Shown here piece after piece: positions 47,096-55,865 of a DNA stretch of 64,000 nt. The notes beneath the pieces are model-generated. The model saw nothing but the letters and a program-made list of their open reading frames with translations, was not told the origin of the DNA and did not search any database. The stretch is from contig NZ_PPXC01000011.1 in assembly GCF_002909445.1 (NCBI RefSeq), positions 1 to 64,000 on the forward strand. Reading direction: 5' to 3'. Source of the DNA: Arthrobacter glacialis. GTDB taxonomy: Bacteria > Actinomycetota > Actinomycetes > Actinomycetales > Micrococcaceae. A program made the position numbers and the translations under genes. The first letter of the stretch is position 1. Each line of letters starts with the position of its first letter.

Positions 47096-47377
47096 TCAGC
47101 CGCCGGCGAAGGGCGGGAGGACGTCGACCACATCGCCTGGCTGTAACGCCACGGACAGGTCACGCGCGGCGACTTCATTGAGCAGGTAACTGCACCGGGT
47201 TAACAACTCTGAAAGTGGGGGAGTGTGGCCGGAAGCCGATACCGGAAAACTCGCCACCAGCAGCTCCGACAAGTCGGCGAGTGTGAAGGGTTCGGTGCCA
47301 GCCAGCGCGGCCAGGTCAACACCCTGCTCCTCAACTCCCGTGGCAGCAGCGGCTGCGGCAAAAAAGCGTACGTTCAT
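47096..47377 (-). CDS. moaD: Molybdopterin synthase sulfur carrier subunit MoaD
   Basis: A 93-residue ubiquitin-like sulfur carrier ending in the required Gly-Gly (DVLPPFAGG). It begins MNVRFFAAAAAATG, as MoaD proteins do. Start 47377 is chosen because TTGGAGG lies 6 nt upstream; an ATG at 47383 would touch that site. It follows moaA with a 2-nt gap in the same direction and works with MoaE (51457-51936) to form molybdopterin synthase. Confidence 0.88.
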   Translation of the reverse strand: MNVRFFAAAAAATGVEEQGVDLAALAGTEPFTLADLSELLVASFPVSASGHTPPLSELLTRCSYLLNEVAARDLSVALQPGDVVDVLPPFAGG

Positions 47378-47379
47378 GC

Positions 47380-48495
47380 TCATCCTCCAATGGCGCTCAT
47401 GCTGCGGTCGGGTTGGACAAAATCGGCGTCGCCCAAACCGGGGTGGCCCATGCCGTGGGCTTTGGGTTTGGCCCACATGGCGTCCTGCCAGCGGGCGGCG
47501 ACGGCGTCGTCGTCGGACGCCGAATCCCCGGCGCGCAGCAGCTCCAGCAGATCCACCTCGGTGCGGGAAAACAAGCAGCTCATGACTTTGCCTTCGGCGG
47601 TGATGCGGGTGCGGCGGCAATCGGCGCAAAAGGGCTCGGTGACGGAGGCGATGATGCCCACAGTGCCCAGGAGCTCCGTGGCGCCACGGTGGCGGACCTC
47701 AAAGCGTTCGGCGGGTGCGCCGTCGCGGGCCCGGGGATCTGCCGAAAGGTCAAAGTCGGCGGTGAGCAGTTCGCGGATCTCGGCGGCCGTGATCATGCCA
47801 TCGCGCGTCCAGCCGTGGTCGGCGTCGAGCGGCATTTGCTCGATGAAACGAAGTTCGTAGCCGCGGTCAAGGCTCCACTGCAAAAGTTCCGCTGCGTGTG
47901 CGTCATTGATGCCGCGCAGCAACACCGCATTGATCTTGATGGGTGTCATGCCGGCCGCCGAGGCCGCCTCGATCCCGGCTTTCACTTGGTCCAGGAAGGG
48001 CCGGCGCGTGAGCTGCAGGAACGCATCGTGGTGCAGGGTGTCCATGGAGACGTTGAGCCGCGTCAGCCCGGCGTCGGCCAGGGCCTGGGCCTTCTTCGTC
48101 AAGCCCACGCCGTTGGTGGTCAGCGAAATGGGCAGTTCCGGATGGTTCGCACGCAGGGCAGCAATGATCTCCACCAGATCCGCACGCACCAGCGGCTCTC
48201 CGCCCGTGAGCCGCAATTCGCGCACACCCAAGCGGTTGACGCCCAAACCGACCAGCCTGACGATCTCGGCCGCGGTGAGAAGCTTGTCCTTCTTCAGCCA
48301 CTCCAAACCTGCCTCGGGCATGCAGTAGGTGCAGCGGAGATTGCATTTGTCCGTCAGCGACAAGCGCATGTCGGTGGCCACGCGGCCAAACTGGTCCAGC
48401 AGGCCGGTTTCCGCCCCACCCAGACGCGGGCGGCCGGAGCCTGTGGGGGCCTGGCGGACCTCCGGAATGCCCAGTGCAACGCGTTCTGTGTCCAT
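47380..48495 (-). CDS. moaA: GTP 3',8-cyclase MoaA
   Basis: A 371-residue radical-SAM enzyme that starts molybdenum cofactor synthesis. The SAM cluster cysteines are C51, C55 and C58 (CNLRCTYCMPE), and the C-terminal cluster motif is FCADCRRTRITAEGKVMSCL. RLTGGEPLVRADL and the ending SMSAIGG (the Gly-Gly tail needed for activity) are present. TAGCGT (48507-48502) sits 6 nt before the ATG, a leaderless layout. It is divergent from the moeA-moaC-mogA-moaE group. Confidence 0.95.
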   Translation of the reverse strand: MDTERVALGIPEVRQAPTGSGRPRLGGAETGLLDQFGRVATDMRLSLTDKCNLRCTYCMPEAGLEWLKKDKLLTAAEIVRLVGLGVNRLGVRELRLTGGEPLVRADLVEIIAALRANHPELPISLTTNGVGLTKKAQALADAGLTRLNVSMDTLHHDAFLQLTRRPFLDQVKAGIEAASAAGMTPIKINAVLLRGINDAHAAELLQWSLDRGYELRFIEQMPLDADHGWTRDGMITAAEIRELLTADFDLSADPRARDGAPAERFEVRHRGATELLGTVGIIASVTEPFCADCRRTRITAEGKVMSCLFSRTEVDLLELLRAGDSASDDDAVAARWQDAMWAKPKAHGMGHPGLGDADFVQPDRSMSAIGG

Positions 48496-48564
48496 GTCTC
48501 AACGCTACGCCATTATTGGCGTTTCGGGGTCACTGCCGCGGCCTGCTTGGTTCGGAGCCGGGGG

Positions 48565-49041
48565 TCACCAACCGTTGGCCAGGGCCAGCTGCACAAAGCC
48601 CTTGGAGGTCTCAATGTTGCGCAGTGTCCGGGCCTTGCGCCGGCCCTCCGGCAGCGCCGCGGCGGCAGCAATGTCTTCAGCTGTCCAAGGCAGAACCGAG
48701 CGGCTTCCGCCCGCAGCCCGCCACCGCCGGTACCAGGGCGGCCCCCAAAACGGCGGCCACCACACGAGAGAGACCATCAGCGGCACCATCGGAATCCAAA
48801 AGAGTATGGCCCAGATGAACTTTCTGGCGTGTTCCCAATGGAGCGCCTCGAACACCAGCGACGGCATGAGCGTGACAAGTGTGAGTCCGGCCAACAACAA
48901 GGTGAAAGGGAAGTAGCTGGTGGTGCGCAGCCATTCTGCCCTGGTGACGGGCCGGGCCACTGTCCAGGACCGCCAGTCGCCGCGCAGCGCCAGATAGGCC
49001 GGGAAGGCAAGTGCAGCCACCGCGAGGGTCACCATCGGCAC
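48565..49041 (-). CDS. Predicted membrane protein of unknown function
   Basis: A 158-residue protein with three or four hydrophobic stretches (VTLAVAALAFPAYLAL, FPFTLLLAGLTLVTLMP and FIWAILFWIPMVPLMVSLVW) and a C-terminal cytoplasmic tail rich in Arg. The GTG start at 49041 is followed two codons later by an ATG. It lies between moaA and moeA but has no visible link to cofactor synthesis. Confidence 0.6.
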   Translation of the reverse strand: MPMVTLAVAALAFPAYLALRGDWRSWTVARPVTRAEWLRTTSYFPFTLLLAGLTLVTLMPSLVFEALHWEHARKFIWAILFWIPMVPLMVSLVWWPPFWGPPWYRRWRAAGGSRSVLPWTAEDIAAAAALPEGRRKARTLRNIETSKGFVQLALANGW

Positions 49042-49126
49042 GCCCGGCAGCGGCCACTTTTGGGCAGGGCATTACCCTAGGATTGAGGAAAACGAGCACC
49101 GCACGGTGCCCTTTACGGAGGATGTA

Positions 49127-50446
49127 ATGCGTAGAACTGTCGCCGAACACCAAAGTGCCGTCGTGGAGACCTTGCGCCGCAGCTGGACTCAAATGCCGGG
49201 CTCGGTGATGGACGACGGCGGTTCCCAGGAGCCGCTGATGGCCGGGCTGGGGCGTGTGCTCGCCACGGACCTGGTGGCACCCCTGGACCTGCCACCCTTT
49301 GCGAATTCACAGATGGACGGGTACGCCATCCGCGTGGAGCCGGAACAACCCATGGACGTTGATTCGGCGCAATCAACCACATTCCGTGTAGCTGCCACCA
49401 TCCCGGCCGGCGTGGTTCCCGCGGCCCTGGCTGCGGGTGTGGCCGCCCCGATCATGACAGGGGCCATGCTGCCCGACGGCGCCAATGCTGTGGTTCCCGT
49501 GGAAAAAGCAGTGCCTGCCGCGTTCCTGTCCGCAGGAGATGAGGTGGCATTGCCCGTTCCGGCGGCCGGAACCTTTGTCAGGGCGCAGGGCAGCGATGTG
49601 CGCCGGGGCAGTGTTGTGATCCCCGCCGGCACCCTGCTCAATGCGGCGCACCTGGGGTTGGCGGCCGCCTTGGGTTTCACTACCTTGCCCTTGAAGCGCC
49701 GGGCGAAAGTGCTGCTGCTGACAACAGGGGATGAAATTCTGGCACCCACCGGCAGAGCCGACGAGCTGCCCCCGGGCATGATCTTTGATGCCAATGAAAC
49801 ACTCCTGCGGGCCAGCCTGGGCCAGTCCTCGGTGGATGTGGTCAATGCCGTCATTGTCAAGGATGATCCGCAGGCTCTTCTGCGGCTTCTGGACACCGAG
49901 GTTGGTGGCGTGTTGGCTAGGGACGGGGGAAGCCAGCCACGTTACGACCTGGTAGTTTCGGTGGGCGGCATCAGTGCCGGTGCCTTTGAAGTGGTGCGGC
50001 AGGCTCTGGGTGCGGCCTCCGAGGGCGCCGCATCCAACGCTGCCATGGAGTTTGTGTCAGTGGGCCTGCAGCCCGGCGGTCCCCAAGCGCTGGGGACGTA
50101 CCGGGGCGTACCTTTCCTGGGCTTCCCGGGCAACCCCGTCAGCGCCTTTGTGTCCTTTGAGCTGTTCCTGCGCCCGGCGCTGTTCAGCCTGCTGGGCGCC
50201 CCGGCACCGCGGCAACGCGTGGTTGCCGCCCTGGAACACGCACTCAGCTCGCCGTTGGGGAAGCACCAGGTTCGGCGCGGCGTCTACTCCGGTCCGGAAT
50301 TTGAGTCGGCACCGTCGGTGCGTGAGGTGGGCGGTGAGTCCTCGCATTTGCTGGGCTCCCTTGCCCAGGCTGACGCCTTGATTCACATCCCTGCCGGTGT
50401 CACCGAATTGCGGGCGGGGGCAAAGGTGGAAGTATGGCTGTTGTGA
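49127..50446 (+). CDS. moeA: Molybdopterin molybdenumtransferase MoeA
   Basis: A 439-residue enzyme inserting molybdate into adenylylated molybdopterin. The N-terminal part has [32 protein letters not shown] appears next, and the MogA-like domain shows [25 protein letters not shown] and [23 protein letters not shown] 49127 has GGAGG 5 nt upstream; the GTG at 49106 does not. The moaC gene starts 13 nt inside its 3' end. Confidence 0.93.
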   Translation: MRRTVAEHQSAVVETLRRSWTQMPGSVMDDGGSQEPLMAGLGRVLATDLVAPLDLPPFANSQMDGYAIRVEPEQPMDVDSAQSTTFRVAATIPAGVVPAALAAGVAAPIMTGAMLPDGANAVVPVEKAVPAAFLSAGDEVALPVPAAGTFVRAQGSDVRRGSVVIPAGTLLNAAHLGLAAALGFTTLPLKRRAKVLLLTTGDEILAPTGRADELPPGMIFDANETLLRASLGQSSVDVVNAVIVKDDPQALLRLLDTEVGGVLARDGGSQPRYDLVVSVGGISAGAFEVVRQALGAASEGAASNAAMEFVSVGLQPGGPQALGTYRGVPFLGFPGNPVSAFVSFELFLRPALFSLLGAPAPRQRVVAALEHALSSPLGKHQVRRGVYSGPEFESAPSVREVGGESSHLLGSLAQADALIHIPAGVTELRAGAKVEVWLL

Positions 50447-50970
50447 CTTCTTCTGAACAACCAGCACTCACCCATTTGCGGCAGGATGGTACGGCCCAGA
50501 TGGTGGACGTTTCCGCCAAGGCCGTGACCACCCGCCAGGCCACGGCCACCGGCACAGTCACCACCACGGCCGAGGTGATGCTCCTTTTGGGCTCCGGCGG
50601 ACTTCCCAAGGGTGACGCCCTGGCCGTGGCCCGGGTGGCAGGCATCATGGGGGCCAAAAAGACGCCCGAGCTCATACCCTTGTGCCATCCGCTGCCCCTT
50701 TCCAAGGTCACTGTTGATTTTGAGCTCAGCGCCACCGCCGTCACAGTGCTTGCCACAGTGAAGACCCGCGGCGTGACAGGAGTGGAGATGGAAGCGTTGA
50801 CAGCCGTCTCCGTTGCCGCCCTGAGCGTGTACGACATGATCAAGGCAGTGGACAAACACGCCGTCATCTCCAACATCCAGGTGCTGGCCAAAAGTGGCGG
50901 CAAAAGCGGCGACTGGGTTGGGGAAACAGCCCAGCAAATTTCCGCCACAGAAGTAGAGGACAACGCATGA
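50434..50970 (+). CDS. moaC: Cyclic pyranopterin monophosphate synthase MoaC
   Basis: A 178-residue enzyme that acts after MoaA to make cyclic pyranopterin. [40 protein letters not shown] and the active-site stretch [20 protein letters not shown] then IKAVDK are all conserved. It is translationally coupled to moeA upstream (13-nt overlap) and to mogA downstream (ATGA). Confidence 0.94.
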   Translation: MAVVTSSEQPALTHLRQDGTAQMVDVSAKAVTTRQATATGTVTTTAEVMLLLGSGGLPKGDALAVARVAGIMGAKKTPELIPLCHPLPLSKVTVDFELSATAVTVLATVKTRGVTGVEMEALTAVSVAALSVYDMIKAVDKHAVISNIQVLAKSGGKSGDWVGETAQQISATEVEDNA

Positions 50971-51467
50971 GCGCCTGCGAACCAGGAACGTCTTTGGGCG
51001 CAGCCGCCGTCATCATCGCCTCCACCCGGGCCGCACTGGGCGTGTATCCCGACACCACCGGGCCCATCATCGCTGACTGGCTGGGCGAGCACGGCTTTGA
51101 GACCATGCCCGCCGTGGTGGTGCCCGACGGCGCACCGGTGGGAGCCGCGCTGCGGGCAGTGCTGACGCAACGTCCCGCCGTCGTGATTACCAGCGGAGGC
51201 ACAGGACTCAGCCACGACGACCAAACACCCGAAATGACCCTTCCGCTGCTGGATCGGCCAATCCCCGGCATCATGGAGGCCATCCGCGCCGCGGGACTGG
51301 CCAAGACCCCCATGGCGGCCCTGAGTCGGGGGCACGCGGGGCTTGCCGGGCACACGTTGATTGTGAATTTGCCCGGATCCCCCTCCGGCGTCATGGACGG
51401 ACTCGCCGTGCTGGATCCCATCATCAAGCACCTCTGCGAACAGGTCAGCGGACACCATGGACACTAA
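50967..51467 (+). CDS. mog: Molybdopterin adenylyltransferase-type protein (MogA/MoaB)
   Basis: A 166-residue protein with [37 protein letters not shown] and [16 protein letters not shown], the MPT-binding and active-site features of MogA/MoaB. It adenylylates molybdopterin before MoeA acts. It is linked to moaC by ATGA and to moaE by an 11-nt overlap. Confidence 0.92.
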   Translation: MSACEPGTSLGAAAVIIASTRAALGVYPDTTGPIIADWLGEHGFETMPAVVVPDGAPVGAALRAVLTQRPAVVITSGGTGLSHDDQTPEMTLPLLDRPIPGIMEAIRAAGLAKTPMAALSRGHAGLAGHTLIVNLPGSPSGVMDGLAVLDPIIKHLCEQVSGHHGH

Positions 51468-51936
51468 CGTCGAGGTGGTTTCGGCCCAGCTGAGCGCCAC
51501 CCCCATCTCGGTTGACGCGGCCATCGCGGCCGTGGAATCCGATGCGGCAGGGGCGGTTGTCAGCTTCAGCGGCGTGGTGCGCAACCACGACGGCGGCAAG
51601 GACGTCACGCGTCTGAGTTACAGCGCGCACCCGCTCGCCCTGGGGGTGCTGAGCGAGATAGTCGGCTCCCTGGCCCAGTCCACGGCGGACCCGGACGGCC
51701 ACCCCGTGCGGATCTGGGTGGCACACCGGGTGGGTGCCCTGGAGATTGGCGACCCCGCACTGGTCTGCGCCGTGGCGTCATCGCACCGGGCGGAGGCGTT
51801 TGAGCTGTGCTCGGCCCTCGTGGAGCGGATCAAGGCCGAGGTGCCCATTTGGAAGGAACAGTTCTTCAGTGACGGTTCAGTGGAGTGGGTGGGGGCAGGA
51901 AACGTCCCGGAGCAGAGCCCACCAGAAAACCAGTAG
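51457..51936 (+). CDS. moaE: Molybdopterin synthase catalytic subunit MoaE
   Basis: A 159-residue catalytic subunit that receives sulfur from MoaD. VVSFSGVVRNHDGGKDVTRL, VAHRVGALEIGDPALVCAVA and the catalytic Lys region IKAEVPIWKEQFFSDGSVEW are present. It is the last gene of the moeA-moaC-mogA-moaE unit. MoaD and MoaA are encoded on the opposite strand nearby, so the pathway is nearly complete here; no mobA gene was seen. Confidence 0.93.
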   Translation: MDTNVEVVSAQLSATPISVDAAIAAVESDAAGAVVSFSGVVRNHDGGKDVTRLSYSAHPLALGVLSEIVGSLAQSTADPDGHPVRIWVAHRVGALEIGDPALVCAVASSHRAEAFELCSALVERIKAEVPIWKEQFFSDGSVEWVGAGNVPEQSPPENQ

Positions 51937-51946
51937 GCTTAAACCC
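51934..51946 (+). promoter_or_regulatory. -10 hexamer of dapB, leaderless layout
   Basis: TAGGCT (51934-51939) overlaps the moaE stop and lies 7 nt before ATG 51947. No ribosome-binding site precedes dapB, and the same TAGGCT hexamer precedes the YciI gene. Confidence 0.5.
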
Positions 51947-52705
51947 ATGAGTGAAATGCTGAAGGTGGCCGTGCTCGGTGCCAAGGGACGAATGGGAACG
52001 GCCGCCGTGGCGGCCATCAATGCGGCACAGGACATGGAACTGGTGGCCGCTTTGGGCCGGGCCGACTCCCTGGACGTGCTGCTGGAACGCGGTGCCCAGG
52101 TCATTGTTGACCTGACAGTCCCGGACTCCACCGAGGCCAACATCCACTTTGCCGTGGAGCACGGCATCCATGCCGTGGTGGGAACCACCGGCTGGGACGC
52201 TGCCCGGCTGGCCGCACTTGAGGCCCTGCTGGCCAAGCACCCCGAAACCGGTGTCTTGATTGCCCCCAACTTTGCCCTGGGCTCCGTGCTGGCGACCCGC
52301 TTTGCCGCCCAGGCCGCCCGCTACTTCGACTCCGTGGAGATCATTGAGCTGCACCACCCGCGCAAGGTGGATGCCCCCTCCGGCACCGCCCTGCGCACGG
52401 CCCAGCTCGTGGCAGCGGCCCGCGCCGCCGCCGGAGTTCCTGACGCCCCGGATGCCACTGAAACCGAGCTCGACGGCGCCCGTGGAGCCTCCATTGACGG
52501 CATCCCCGTCCACAGCGTGCGCTTGGCCGGCCTCGTGGCACACCAGGAAGTCCTCTTGGGCAGCCACGGCGAGGCGTTGACCATCCGTCATGACTCCTTC
52601 AACCACGAATCGTTCATGCCCGGCGTGCTGCTGGGTGTGCGGACTGTGGGCAGCCGGCCGGGACTGACAGTGGGCCTTGACGGCTACATGGATTTGGACG
52701 GCTAG
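51947..52705 (+). CDS. dapB: 4-hydroxy-tetrahydrodipicolinate reductase
   Basis: A 252-residue enzyme of lysine/diaminopimelate synthesis that reduces HTPA with NAD(P)H. AVLGAKGRMG is the dinucleotide loop, VVGTTGWD the GTTG substrate motif, APNFALGSVL follows, and IIELHHPRKVDAPSGTA supplies the catalytic His and Lys. It acts directly after DapA, encoded 2.3 kb downstream. Confidence 0.96.
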   Translation: MSEMLKVAVLGAKGRMGTAAVAAINAAQDMELVAALGRADSLDVLLERGAQVIVDLTVPDSTEANIHFAVEHGIHAVVGTTGWDAARLAALEALLAKHPETGVLIAPNFALGSVLATRFAAQAARYFDSVEIIELHHPRKVDAPSGTALRTAQLVAAARAAAGVPDAPDATETELDGARGASIDGIPVHSVRLAGLVAHQEVLLGSHGEALTIRHDSFNHESFMPGVLLGVRTVGSRPGLTVGLDGYMDLDG

Positions 52706-52709
52706 GACT

Positions 52710-53168
52710 GTGGCTGCGCTGAAAGTGTCTAAAACAAAAATCTGGGTTGCGCTCATTTGCCTGCTGCTGGTCTTCTACATGGTGGTCATGATGCAGAGGG
52801 CAGTGCTGCTGCTGGGCGACACGGACTGGGTAGCGAAACTCCTGGGTGTCTCCTACTTTGTGATCCCGCTGGTGGCGGCCTGGGCGTTGATCAGCGAGGT
52901 TCGCTTCGGAGCCGCCACCGAGAAAATGGCCAACATTCTGGACGCCGAAGGCGGCCTGCCGGAGGACAACCTGCCCCGCACACCGGGCGGTCGCATTGTC
53001 CGTGCCGCCGCTGATGCCGAATTTGAAAAGTACAAGGCCGAAGCCGAGGCCGCGCCGGAGGACTGGCGGTCCTGGTTCAGGCTGTCGTGCGCCTACGACG
53101 CCTCAGGGGATAGGAAGCGCGCCCGCAAGGCCATGCGCGACGCCATCGTCCTGTTCCGCAAGGCCTAA
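52710..53168 (+). CDS. Predicted membrane protein with TPR-like C-terminus
   Basis: A 152-residue protein with two membrane helices (KIWVALICLLLVFYMVVMM and LLGVSYFVIPLVAAWALI) and a soluble C-terminus in which APEDWRSWFRLSCAYDASGD then RKRARKAMRDAIVLFR looks like a single tetratricopeptide hairpin. GTG 52710 begins 4 nt after dapB, so it is in that operon. Function unknown, though its location next to dapB is common in related genomes. Confidence 0.75.
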   Translation: MAALKVSKTKIWVALICLLLVFYMVVMMQRAVLLLGDTDWVAKLLGVSYFVIPLVAAWALISEVRFGAATEKMANILDAEGGLPEDNLPRTPGGRIVRAAADAEFEKYKAEAEAAPEDWRSWFRLSCAYDASGDRKRARKAMRDAIVLFRKA

Positions 53169-53170
53169 CC

Positions 53171-53959
53171 GTGGCAGTTGCCAGGAATCCGCACGACGGC
53201 GTCGAGCTCGCCTACAACATGGTGGGGGAGGGGGCGCCCATCCTGCTGGTCCATGGGAGCGCCCTGAGCAAGGCCATTTGGCGTGGCTTTGGCTACACCA
53301 AGGCGCTGCGCGAACACTTCCAGGTCATCACCATGGACCTGCGCGGGCACGGCCTCAGCGGCAAGCCCACCACGCCGGCCGACTATGCCATGGACCTGCT
53401 CGTGGCCGACGCCTTGGCGGTGCTGGATGCCGCCGGGGCGCAACAGGCCCACTACGGCGGCTATTCCGTGGGTGCCCGGCTGGGTTTCTCCCTGGCCGTC
53501 GCGGCCCCGGAGCGCCTGCTGTCCCTGACTACTTTGGGCGGGACATTCCGCATTCAGCCGGGCAGCATCGGTCAGCTTTTCTTTGCCGAGTACGACGCCG
53601 CCCTGCACTCAGGCGGCATGCCCGCCTTTGTTGCTGGCTGGGAAGCGCGGAGGGGGCGGCCCCTGGATGCCCAAACCCGGGCCGCTTTCCTGGCCAATGA
53701 TGCCCAAGCCCTGCTGGCCTATTTCCGCCAAACCGAGGCAGACGCGCCGGTCCCGGAAGCGGAGGTGGCAGCCATAGAAGTTCCAGCCCTGCTCATGGCC
53801 GGAACAGCCGATCCCGCACGAGTGGCGGATTCACGCAGGGCAGCGGAACTGATGCCCCAGGCCCGCTTCGTTGAGCTGCCAGGCCGCAACCACGGCAGCA
53901 CACTGGTGCCCGCCCAGCCGGTCCTGGATGATTGGCTGCCCTTCCTGCTCTCCCTCTAA
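53171..53959 (+). CDS. Alpha/beta hydrolase
   Basis: A 262-residue hydrolase. The oxyanion-hole motif LVHGSALSK, the nucleophile S99 in GGYSVGARLG, the acid Asp in AGTADPARVA and the catalytic His in PGRNHGSTLV are in order. Substrate unknown. It starts 2 nt after the preceding stop and is the last gene of the dapB unit. It converges with the SGNH hydrolase gene, with 49 bp between. Confidence 0.88.
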   Translation: MAVARNPHDGVELAYNMVGEGAPILLVHGSALSKAIWRGFGYTKALREHFQVITMDLRGHGLSGKPTTPADYAMDLLVADALAVLDAAGAQQAHYGGYSVGARLGFSLAVAAPERLLSLTTLGGTFRIQPGSIGQLFFAEYDAALHSGGMPAFVAGWEARRGRPLDAQTRAAFLANDAQALLAYFRQTEADAPVPEAEVAAIEVPALLMAGTADPARVADSRRAAELMPQARFVELPGRNHGSTLVPAQPVLDDWLPFLLSL

Positions 53960-54008
53960 CCCCTCCAGAGCCTTTGGCTTGGGGCGGTCATGCCCTGTTC
54001 CGGCAGTG

Positions 54009-54857
54009 TCAGTCAGCCCCGGGGCGCAGCGGCGGAACCGCTGTGGTTTCCGGCCCGGGTGCCGGGTACTCGTCGTCGTACGCAGCCAGAACAGCCGGCA
54101 TCAACGCCAGAGACGCGGAACGGTAGCCCATGCTGGAGGGGTGAAAACCGTCAATGGAAAACATGTACCGCGGGTCGGACAGGAAGATTTGCCGGACGGC
54201 CTTGCCCAGCAGGACCGGATGGGCGCCGGCCGCTGCGGCAGCCTTGAACTGGGCCGTTGCCAAACGGCGGGACATTTGGCCGCCAAATTCGCGCAGCGGC
54301 TGCGGGAGCGAGGGGAGCGTGTCAAAGTCGGGGACGGTTCCCACCACCACCTGGCTGCCCAGGGCCTGCAAGTTGGCGATGGCAAGCTCCAAGAACTTGA
54401 TGGAGTCGGCTAATGGAATGTGGTTTGTCAGGTCATTTCCGCCCACAATGATCACCGTGACATCGGGTCCAAAACTGGCCGGCAGCCTGGCAATCTGCGC
54501 CAGCACCGCAGACGTTTGCGCCCCCACCACCGCCATGGTGCGCAACTCCACGGCACGGCCCGCGTGCTCGGCCAGGGCAAGCGCCAAAGCGGCGCCCAGG
54601 GTGGCTTTGGGCGTGCTGGCGCCCAGACTGGCGGCCACCGAGTCGCCAGCAATCACCAAACGCAGTGGGTTCCCCCATTCGGGGCGGTACACGGTGTCGG
54701 CGTCGGGGCCATTGTTCCCCAGGCGATGCCCCACCGTCTGCTGGGCGGCGCGCCCCTCGGCCTTGAACAAGAGTGCGATCCCGCCCAGTGTGGCGGCGAG
54801 GCTGGCGGCCACAACGCCACCAGCCAAAGATGCTTTGCGCCACTGACTGACCTCCAT
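54009..54857 (-). CDS. SGNH/GDSL-family hydrolase, membrane-anchored or secreted
   Basis: A 282-residue esterase/lipase-like protein. An N-terminal hydrophobic segment (LAGGVVAASLAATLGGIALL) serves as signal or anchor. The GDS nucleophile block is VIAGDSVAA (S73), the Asn block is VGGNDLTNH, and the C-terminal acid-base pair sits in SIDGFHPSSMGY. The start at 54857 has AAGGAGG at ideal distance. It diverges from dapA with about 100 bp between them. Confidence 0.88.
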   Translation of the reverse strand: MEVSQWRKASLAGGVVAASLAATLGGIALLFKAEGRAAQQTVGHRLGNNGPDADTVYRPEWGNPLRLVIAGDSVAASLGASTPKATLGAALALALAEHAGRAVELRTMAVVGAQTSAVLAQIARLPASFGPDVTVIIVGGNDLTNHIPLADSIKFLELAIANLQALGSQVVVGTVPDFDTLPSLPQPLREFGGQMSRRLATAQFKAAAAAGAHPVLLGKAVRQIFLSDPRYMFSIDGFHPSSMGYRSASLALMPAVLAAYDDEYPAPGPETTAVPPLRPGAD

Positions 54858-54944
54858 GCGGGATCCTCCTTGCAAGGAAGTATATTCCTGCCTGGCGGCG
54901 CGGCGACTCGTGAACAGCGTTGAACGAAAACGCCCAAGAGCAGG

Positions 54945-54957
54945 TAACGTTTTAGCT
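54945..54957 (+). promoter_or_regulatory. Possible -10 of dapA, leaderless layout
   Basis: TAACGT (54945-54950) lies 7 nt before ATG 54958. TTGAAC (54920-54925) could be the -35, though its 19-base spacing is long. A weak AGCAGG further upstream is the only ribosome-site candidate. Confidence 0.4.
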
Positions 54958-55863
54958 ATGTCTGTCTCTGAAATTTCCCAGCGCCCGTTCGGAACTCTGG
55001 TGCCCGCAATGGTCACCCCTTTCACCGCTGATGGGGCAGTGGATTACAAGGCGGCCGGAGAGCTCGCCAACAAGCTGGTCGACGACGGCTGCGACGGCAT
55101 CCTGGTCACCGGAACCACGGGTGAAACCTCCACCCTGACGGATGAAGAGAACCTGGGCATGTTCCAGGCCGTGATCGACGCCGTTGGACACCGTGCCCGC
55201 GTCATCGCCGGCACCGGCACCAATGACACCCGTCACTCCATTAGCCTGTCCCAGCGCGCGGCCAAGCTGGATATTGACGGCCTGCTCATTGTCACCCCGT
55301 ACTACAACAAGCCCAGCCAGGCCGGCATCGCGGCCCACTTTGAGGCCATTGCCAACTCCACCGAACTGCCCGTGATGCTCTACGACATTCCCGGCCGCGC
55401 CGGGGTGCCCATCCACACCGAAACCATCATCCGCCTGGCCGACCACCCGCGCATCACAGCGCTCAAGGACGCCAAAGCCGATTTCACCGAGACCAGCCGC
55501 GTGCTGGCCAACACTGACCTGGACGTTTACTCGGGCGACGACGGACTGACGCTGCCGCTGATGGCCGCCGGCGCCGTCGGACTTGTCAGCGTCAGCGCCC
55601 ACATTGCCCCGAAGCAGTTCCGCGCGCTGATTGACGCCGCCGCGGCAGGGGATTTTGTCACGGCACGCAAGATTCATTTTGAGCTGGACGCGGTTATTCG
55701 CGCCACCATGGGCCACGTGCAGGGCGCAGTGGCTGTCAAACAAATTCTTAAGTGGCAGGGAATCCTGTCCAACTCGGTTGTCCGGCTGCCCTTGGTGGAG
55801 CCGGGCGAGGCCGAGATCGCCATGATCAAAGCTGACCTTGCGGAAGCTGGAATGGAAGTTTAA
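54958..55863 (+). CDS. dapA: 4-hydroxy-tetrahydrodipicolinate synthase
   Basis: A 301-residue TIM-barrel aldolase condensing pyruvate and aspartate semialdehyde in lysine synthesis. The Schiff-base Lys is K170 in RITALKDAK; VTGTTGETSTLTDEE and IVTPYYNKPSQAG (Tyr of the proton relay) are conserved. The start at ATG 54958 fits homology. It is followed 2 nt later by the RNase J gene, the usual actinobacterial order. Confidence 0.96.
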   Translation: MSVSEISQRPFGTLVPAMVTPFTADGAVDYKAAGELANKLVDDGCDGILVTGTTGETSTLTDEENLGMFQAVIDAVGHRARVIAGTGTNDTRHSISLSQRAAKLDIDGLLIVTPYYNKPSQAGIAAHFEAIANSTELPVMLYDIPGRAGVPIHTETIIRLADHPRITALKDAKADFTETSRVLANTDLDVYSGDDGLTLPLMAAGAVGLVSVSAHIAPKQFRALIDAAAAGDFVTARKIHFELDAVIRATMGHVQGAVAVKQILKWQGILSNSVVRLPLVEPGEAEIAMIKADLAEAGMEV

Positions 55864-55865
55864 CC

